This document shows positions 5,098 through 8,593 of a stretch of 8,593 bases of DNA, piece after piece; within the stretch, counting starts at the first letter, position 1; every line of letters starts with the position of its first letter. The notes under the pieces were generated by a model, which had not been told where the DNA came from, did not search any database, and saw nothing but the letters and a program-made list of their open reading frames with translations. The DNA lies in the NCBI GenBank assembly GCA_947630385.1, contig CANRHG010000070.1, positions 1-8,593 of the forward strand, given 5' to 3'. Position numbers and translations under genes: made by a program. The DNA comes from an uncultured Eubacteriaceae bacterium (GTDB lineage: Bacteria; Bacillota; Clostridia; Eubacteriales; Eubacteriaceae).

Positions 5098-6672
5098 GAG
5101 CCGTGATTTTTCCTGAATCTTATCCTCAGCTCTCGGATCATCCCGAGGAACCATTTTTGCGCGCACTTCGAGCTGTTTTCCGAAGACGCGTCTGAACTTC
5201 TTTCCACACTCCTCGGCGATCATGTTCACCATGACCGGGTGGTCGACGCTGGTCACGTTTAAAATCGCCCGGTCGTCTTTCATGTCAAACCACAGATCCC
5301 GGACGACCCCGTCCATCGTACGGTCGAGGTATTCCCCGATCTGAAGGTACAGGCTGAGCTCGTCGATCATTTTCCTGTCTTTTTCCGATAAGAGTTCTTT
5401 ATAAAGATCGGAGATGCGTATTTTTTTGTTGGTGCGGTGATTGAGCGCCACGAACGCCGACAGCAGGATCTCTTTTTGCGAGAGCCCTTCGAGCCCCGCG
5501 TTTAAAATAAGATAAAAGCTGTGTTCGTGGTGGTTGCGGTACTGGATGTAAATGCCCATGTCGTGAAGCATCGCCGCGCATTTTAAAATTTTTCCGTAAT
5601 CGCCTTTGATTCCGGAGTAGGGCCTAAGCTCATCGGCGATCTTCCAGGCGATCCCAAGAAGATGGGTCGCGTGCGGGATGTTGCAGTCGTACAGGAGCAT
5701 CGTATTAATTAAGCTCGTCTCGAAGATATCCGGGACCAAGTTATCGGGTCCGAAACCGAAGTAGTCGTAGATGACCCCGTTTCTTATCCCGGCGTCCGAG
5801 ATGATTAATTTTTCGCTCTCAATATACTCCATTAAATACAACAGGGCGTAGGATGCGCCCGGAAAGATGTCCGTCCGACTGTGGGAGAGACCCGCGAGGT
5901 CCCTTCTTTCGCTGTAATTCATGTCTATGGCCGTATCGACCACCTCCCTGACCTGGGGCTCCGTCATATGATAGTTGTGGGCCAGTTCCAGGGGATAGTT
6001 GATGTAACGTCGGTGCACGCGCCCGATGTTTCGAATCGTACCGCCGATGCCGATGACCGGAAGGCCCTTTCCTTCTTTTAGGAAAGGTACTTTATCGTAC
6101 GCTTCTTTTAAGAATTTACGCAGGGCCTTGATCTTTTTCTTGTCGATCTTATCGCCCAGGTCGAACATCTCCATCAGATCGATCGAGCCGAACGGGAGCG
6201 AGACCCCGTCTACTTTCTTGCGGTCGCGGATCAGGCAAAACTCCGCCGAGCCGCCACCGATGTCCATCATGATCCCGTCGTGAAAATCGATCGAGTTGAT
6301 GCACCCCAGATAGTCGAGTTCGGCCTCCCTGTTTCCGGAGATGACGTCGATGTCGATGTCGAGCTCGTCTTTGATGCGTTTTACAAACTCCGGGCCGTTT
6401 TTAGCCTTTCGGACCGCGGCCGTAGCGACCGTGATGATGTTATTTAAATGATAGCTTTCGCACAGGTTTTTAAACATGCGAAGCGTCTCTTCCCCGTAGT
6501 CCATGCGCTCTTCACTCATGTAGCCGGTCTCGGCCAGGCCTTCACACAGGCGCACGTCGACCTTTAAGTCGTCAATGATCTTAAAAAATTCTTTGTTGTG
6601 GTAGCCGCCGACGACAAGGTGAAACGAATTCGATCCAATATCGACGACGCCGATTGCGTTTTCAAGTTCCAT
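5095..6672 (-). CDS. ppx: exopolyphosphatase / GppA-type phosphatase with C-terminal HD domain
   Basis: The 525-residue protein has the Ppx/GppA arrangement of an ASKHA-fold phosphatase followed by an HD-type domain. Visible motifs are phosphate-binding VVDIGSNSFHLVV (9-21), TVATAAVRKAKN (81-92), ISGNREAELDYLG (111-123, containing the conserved Glu region, E116), MDIGGGSAEF (136-145) and IGIGGTIRN (207-215). The HD domain follows at about 320-460 with H334, the H370-D371 pair in AMLHDMG, a His cluster at 381-384 and H412. This family hydrolyses inorganic polyphosphate from the ends and/or pppGpp; its place directly after ppk favours polyphosphate. It starts three bases after the ppk stop (TAG-ATT-ATG) without a clear Shine-Dalgarno, so coupling to ppk translation is likely. 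The C-terminal ~15 residues are charged and probably unstructured. GppA activity cannot be excluded. Confidence 0.93.
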   Translation of the reverse strand: MELENAIGVVDIGSNSFHLVVGGYHNKEFFKIIDDLKVDVRLCEGLAETGYMSEERMDYGEETLRMFKNLCESYHLNNIITVATAAVRKAKNGPEFVKRIKDELDIDIDVISGNREAELDYLGCINSIDFHDGIMMDIGGGSAEFCLIRDRKKVDGVSLPFGSIDLMEMFDLGDKIDKKKIKALRKFLKEAYDKVPFLKEGKGLPVIGIGGTIRNIGRVHRRYINYPLELAHNYHMTEPQVREVVDTAIDMNYSERRDLAGLSHSRTDIFPGASYALLYLMEYIESEKLIISDAGIRNGVIYDYFGFGPDNLVPDIFETSLINTMLLYDCNIPHATHLLGIAWKIADELRPYSGIKGDYGKILKCAAMLHDMGIYIQYRNHHEHSFYLILNAGLEGLSQKEILLSAFVALNHRTNKKIRISDLYKELLSEKDRKMIDELSLYLQIGEYLDRTMDGVVRDLWFDMKDDRAILNVTSVDHPVMVNMIAEECGKKFRRVFGKQLEVRAKMVPRDDPRAEDKIQEKSRL

Positions 6673-6675
6673 AAT

Positions 6676-8593
6676 CTAGATGGCCCGGGACTGCATCAGA
6701 TTTACCTGATAGTCTTTTTGCGCTTTAAACTGCTCTTCTTGGGCCTTGCGTTTAAAGTAATCCTGCGAGTCCAACAGGATCTTCCCGCGCTTGTCGATGC
6801 GCTGGTACTCTCCCTCATTATTAAGGACCCGCGATTTGATCGTATCCCCCCACGTGATGTTTAAGATCTCAAGGAGTTTTTCCTTGGCTTTTTTGTCTTC
6901 GACCGGAAAGAGGATCTCGATCCTACGGTTTAGGTTTCGCTGCATCCAGTCGGCGCTCGAAAGGTACAGGTCTTCTTCCCCGTCGTTATAAAAATAGTAG
7001 ATCCTACTGTGTTCGAGGAATTCCCCGACGATCGAATGCACTTCGATGTTGTCGCTGACGCCTTCTATTCCGGGTATCAGCGAACACATCCCGCGTACGA
7101 TCAGGTCGATCTTGACCCCGGCCTGTGAGGCTTCGTAGAGTTTTTCGACGATCCCGTCGTCGATGAGCGCGTTCATCTTCGCGACGATGTGACCTTTCCC
7201 GCCTTTTTTGACGTTTTCGATCTCCCGGTCGATCAGGTCGTAAAACTGGTCGCGAAGCCCGCTCGGGGCCACGGCGAGTTTGTGCCAGTAGTCGAACTGG
7301 GAATAACCCGAAAGTTTGTTAAAGAGCATCGAAACGTCCGAGGCGATGCTCTCGTTGACCGTAAACATGCCCAGATCCGTGTACAGTGAGGCCGTAACGT
7401 CGTTGTAATTGCCCGTCCCGAGGTGTACGTAGCGCCGGATCTCGTCGTCTTCCTTGCGAACGACTAGGATCATCTTGCCGTGGATCTTAAGCCCCGGCAG
7501 GCCGTAGATGACGTGAACGCCGGCGTTTTCAAGTTTTTTGGCCCACTCGATGTTGTTTTCTTCGTCAAAACGCGCTTTGAGCTCGACGAGCACCGTGACC
7601 TGCTTGCCGTTTGCCGCCGCCTCGATCAACGCGTCGATGATCGGCGAGTCGCCCGAGACGCGGTACAGCGTCTGTTTGATGGCCAGTACGTCCGGGTCGG
7701 ACGCGGCCTGTCGGACGAAATCCACGACCGTCTCAAAGCTCTCAAACGGATGGAAGATGACCTTGTCGGACTCCCTTATGACTTCAAAGAGGTCTTCCTT
7801 TTTATAAAAATCGGGCGAGCTCTGCGGTACCCACTGGGGCGTCCTAAGTTCGTCGAACTCGTCCCTCCCCTGGAACTTCATGAAAAGACGTAGATCGAGG
7901 GGACCGGTGGAGACGAATAATTCGCTCTCACCGATATCGAGCCACTTGAGCAGCTGGTTTCGGGTCTTTTTGTTCATGTCGTGCGTGATCTCTAGGCGCA
8001 CGGTCGAACCGAACTTGCGCTTTTTGATACTCTTTTCGATCTCGATGAGCAGATCTTCGGCTTCGTCTTCGTCGATGTCTAGGTCAGCGTTTCGGGTGAT
8101 GCGAAACTCCGATACGTTTTTTACGTGATAGCCCGGAAAGAACTGGTCAATGTGCTTAGAGATGAGTTTTTCAAGATACAGGTAGTCACGCGTTTCTTCC
8201 GAGGGCAGGGCGACGATGCGCTCGAGGATCTTGGGGATCTCGATTAAGGCCCACAGGTCTTCCTTTTTCTTCTTTGGCCCGGCCAGCTGAACGATCAGGT
8301 AGGTCTGCCCGCTTGTCAGAAGCGGGAACGGGCGCGAGACGTCGACGGCCTGGGGGGTCAGGACCGGAAAACAGACGCTTTCGAAGTAGTCGTCGGCGAA
8401 GCTTTTCTGTTCTTCATCCATCTCGTCGTAGTCGATAAACTTGATGTTTTCCTTTTCGAGCTCGGGGATCAGGGACTTGTTCAGGCAGCTGTACTGGTGG
8501 CGCATGAACTTATGGGTGATCTCGTTTAACTTTTCGAGCTCTTCTTTGGGCGTACGCCCGTTTAGCCCCTTTTTGTTGTAACCGACCCCGACC
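6676..8593 (-). CDS. ppk1: polyphosphate kinase 1 (N-terminus off the right edge)
   Basis: The frame is open from the right edge (first whole codon at 8592) to TAG at 6678-6676, giving 638 residues; comparison with the usual ~700 suggests that roughly 50-60 N-terminal residues are missing. Ppk1 reversibly polymerises the ATP gamma-phosphate into polyphosphate. Visible Ppk1 features are the N-terminal VGVGYNKKGLNGRTP strand at the edge, FPVLTPQAVDVSRPFP, SFETVVDFVRQAASDPDVLAIKQTLYR, VLVELKARFDEENNI, GLKIHGKM carrying the His that is autophosphorylated (window residue 371), and LEHSRIYYF with the second active-site His (residue 528), followed by YLSSADWMQRNLNRRIE. The internal ATG at 8505 is not the start, because conserved Ppk1 sequence continues upstream of it. 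The C-terminal tail (DYFKRKAQEEQFKAQKDYQ) is charged and helical, longer than the catalytic core needs. It is followed after 3 bases by ppx. Confidence 0.96.
   Translation of the reverse strand, partial: VGVGYNKKGLNGRTPKEELEKLNEITHKFMRHQYSCLNKSLIPELEKENIKFIDYDEMDEEQKSFADDYFESVCFPVLTPQAVDVSRPFPLLTSGQTYLIVQLAGPKKKKEDLWALIEIPKILERIVALPSEETRDYLYLEKLISKHIDQFFPGYHVKNVSEFRITRNADLDIDEDEAEDLLIEIEKSIKKRKFGSTVRLEITHDMNKKTRNQLLKWLDIGESELFVSTGPLDLRLFMKFQGRDEFDELRTPQWVPQSSPDFYKKEDLFEVIRESDKVIFHPFESFETVVDFVRQAASDPDVLAIKQTLYRVSGDSPIIDALIEAAANGKQVTVLVELKARFDEENNIEWAKKLENAGVHVIYGLPGLKIHGKMILVVRKEDDEIRRYVHLGTGNYNDVTASLYTDLGMFTVNESIASDVSMLFNKLSGYSQFDYWHKLAVAPSGLRDQFYDLIDREIENVKKGGKGHIVAKMNALIDDGIVEKLYEASQAGVKIDLIVRGMCSLIPGIEGVSDNIEVHSIVGEFLEHSRIYYFYNDGEEDLYLSSADWMQRNLNRRIEILFPVEDKKAKEKLLEILNITWGDTIKSRVLNNEGEYQRIDKRGKILLDSQDYFKRKAQEEQFKAQKDYQVNLMQSRAI

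Noticed and set aside
7480..7893. 137-residue open frame on the plus strand
   Set aside because: It lies opposite conserved Ppk1 active-site sequence and is a complementary-strand shadow of biased codon use.

Overview
This is chromosomal-type bacterial DNA of moderate G+C. Sampled 60-base blocks range from 14/60 G+C in the large intergenic region (2701-2760) to 36/60 inside the polyphosphate kinase gene (7621-7680). TGA is used as an ordinary stop and every tryptophan I read is TGG, so the code is standard rather than the mycoplasma code. A full-length AAAGGAGG Shine-Dalgarno, an ATG-first one-domain ExoA/Xth nuclease and a Ppk1-Ppx pair suggest a Gram-positive (Bacillota-like) or related lineage. 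I cannot name a genus, and this placement is an inference.

Layout. (1) 1-2618, minus strand: two tandem paralogous genes encoding large proteins with a C-terminal plasmid pRiA4b ORF-3-like domain. The downstream copy is cut by the left edge. (2) 2619-3055: an AT-rich divergent intergenic region with three short perfect palindromes, candidate promoters for both directions and a strong Shine-Dalgarno. (3) 3056-5094, plus strand: a compact run of an XRE-type regulator, a hexapeptide-repeat sugar O-acetyltransferase, an exonuclease III-type AP endonuclease and an unrecognised acidic 107-residue protein. The last three overlap by 1 and 4 bases, so they are probably translationally coupled. (4) 5095-8593, minus strand: polyphosphate kinase (5' end off the right edge) followed 3 bases later by an exopolyphosphatase/GppA-type protein with a C-terminal HD domain. 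This is a ppk-ppx operon for making and degrading polyphosphate.

How the parts fit. The ppk-ppx unit is a familiar opposing pair. Its last codon abuts the last codon of the plus-strand run with no spacer, inside a TGATCA palindrome, so the two transcripts probably overlap. The XRE gene and the pRiA4b-type genes are transcribed away from the palindrome-rich region, so the regulator could control itself, the paralogue pair, or both; this is a hypothesis. The least ordinary points are the tandem paralogues of unknown function, the mismatch between the best Shine-Dalgarno and the XRE start (it is better placed for an 8-codon upstream ORF ending in a TTGA junction), and an extended -10 so close to the acetyltransferase ATG that a leaderless mRNA is possible. 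I saw no CRISPR array, tRNA, rRNA, insertion sequence or clear new multi-gene system.
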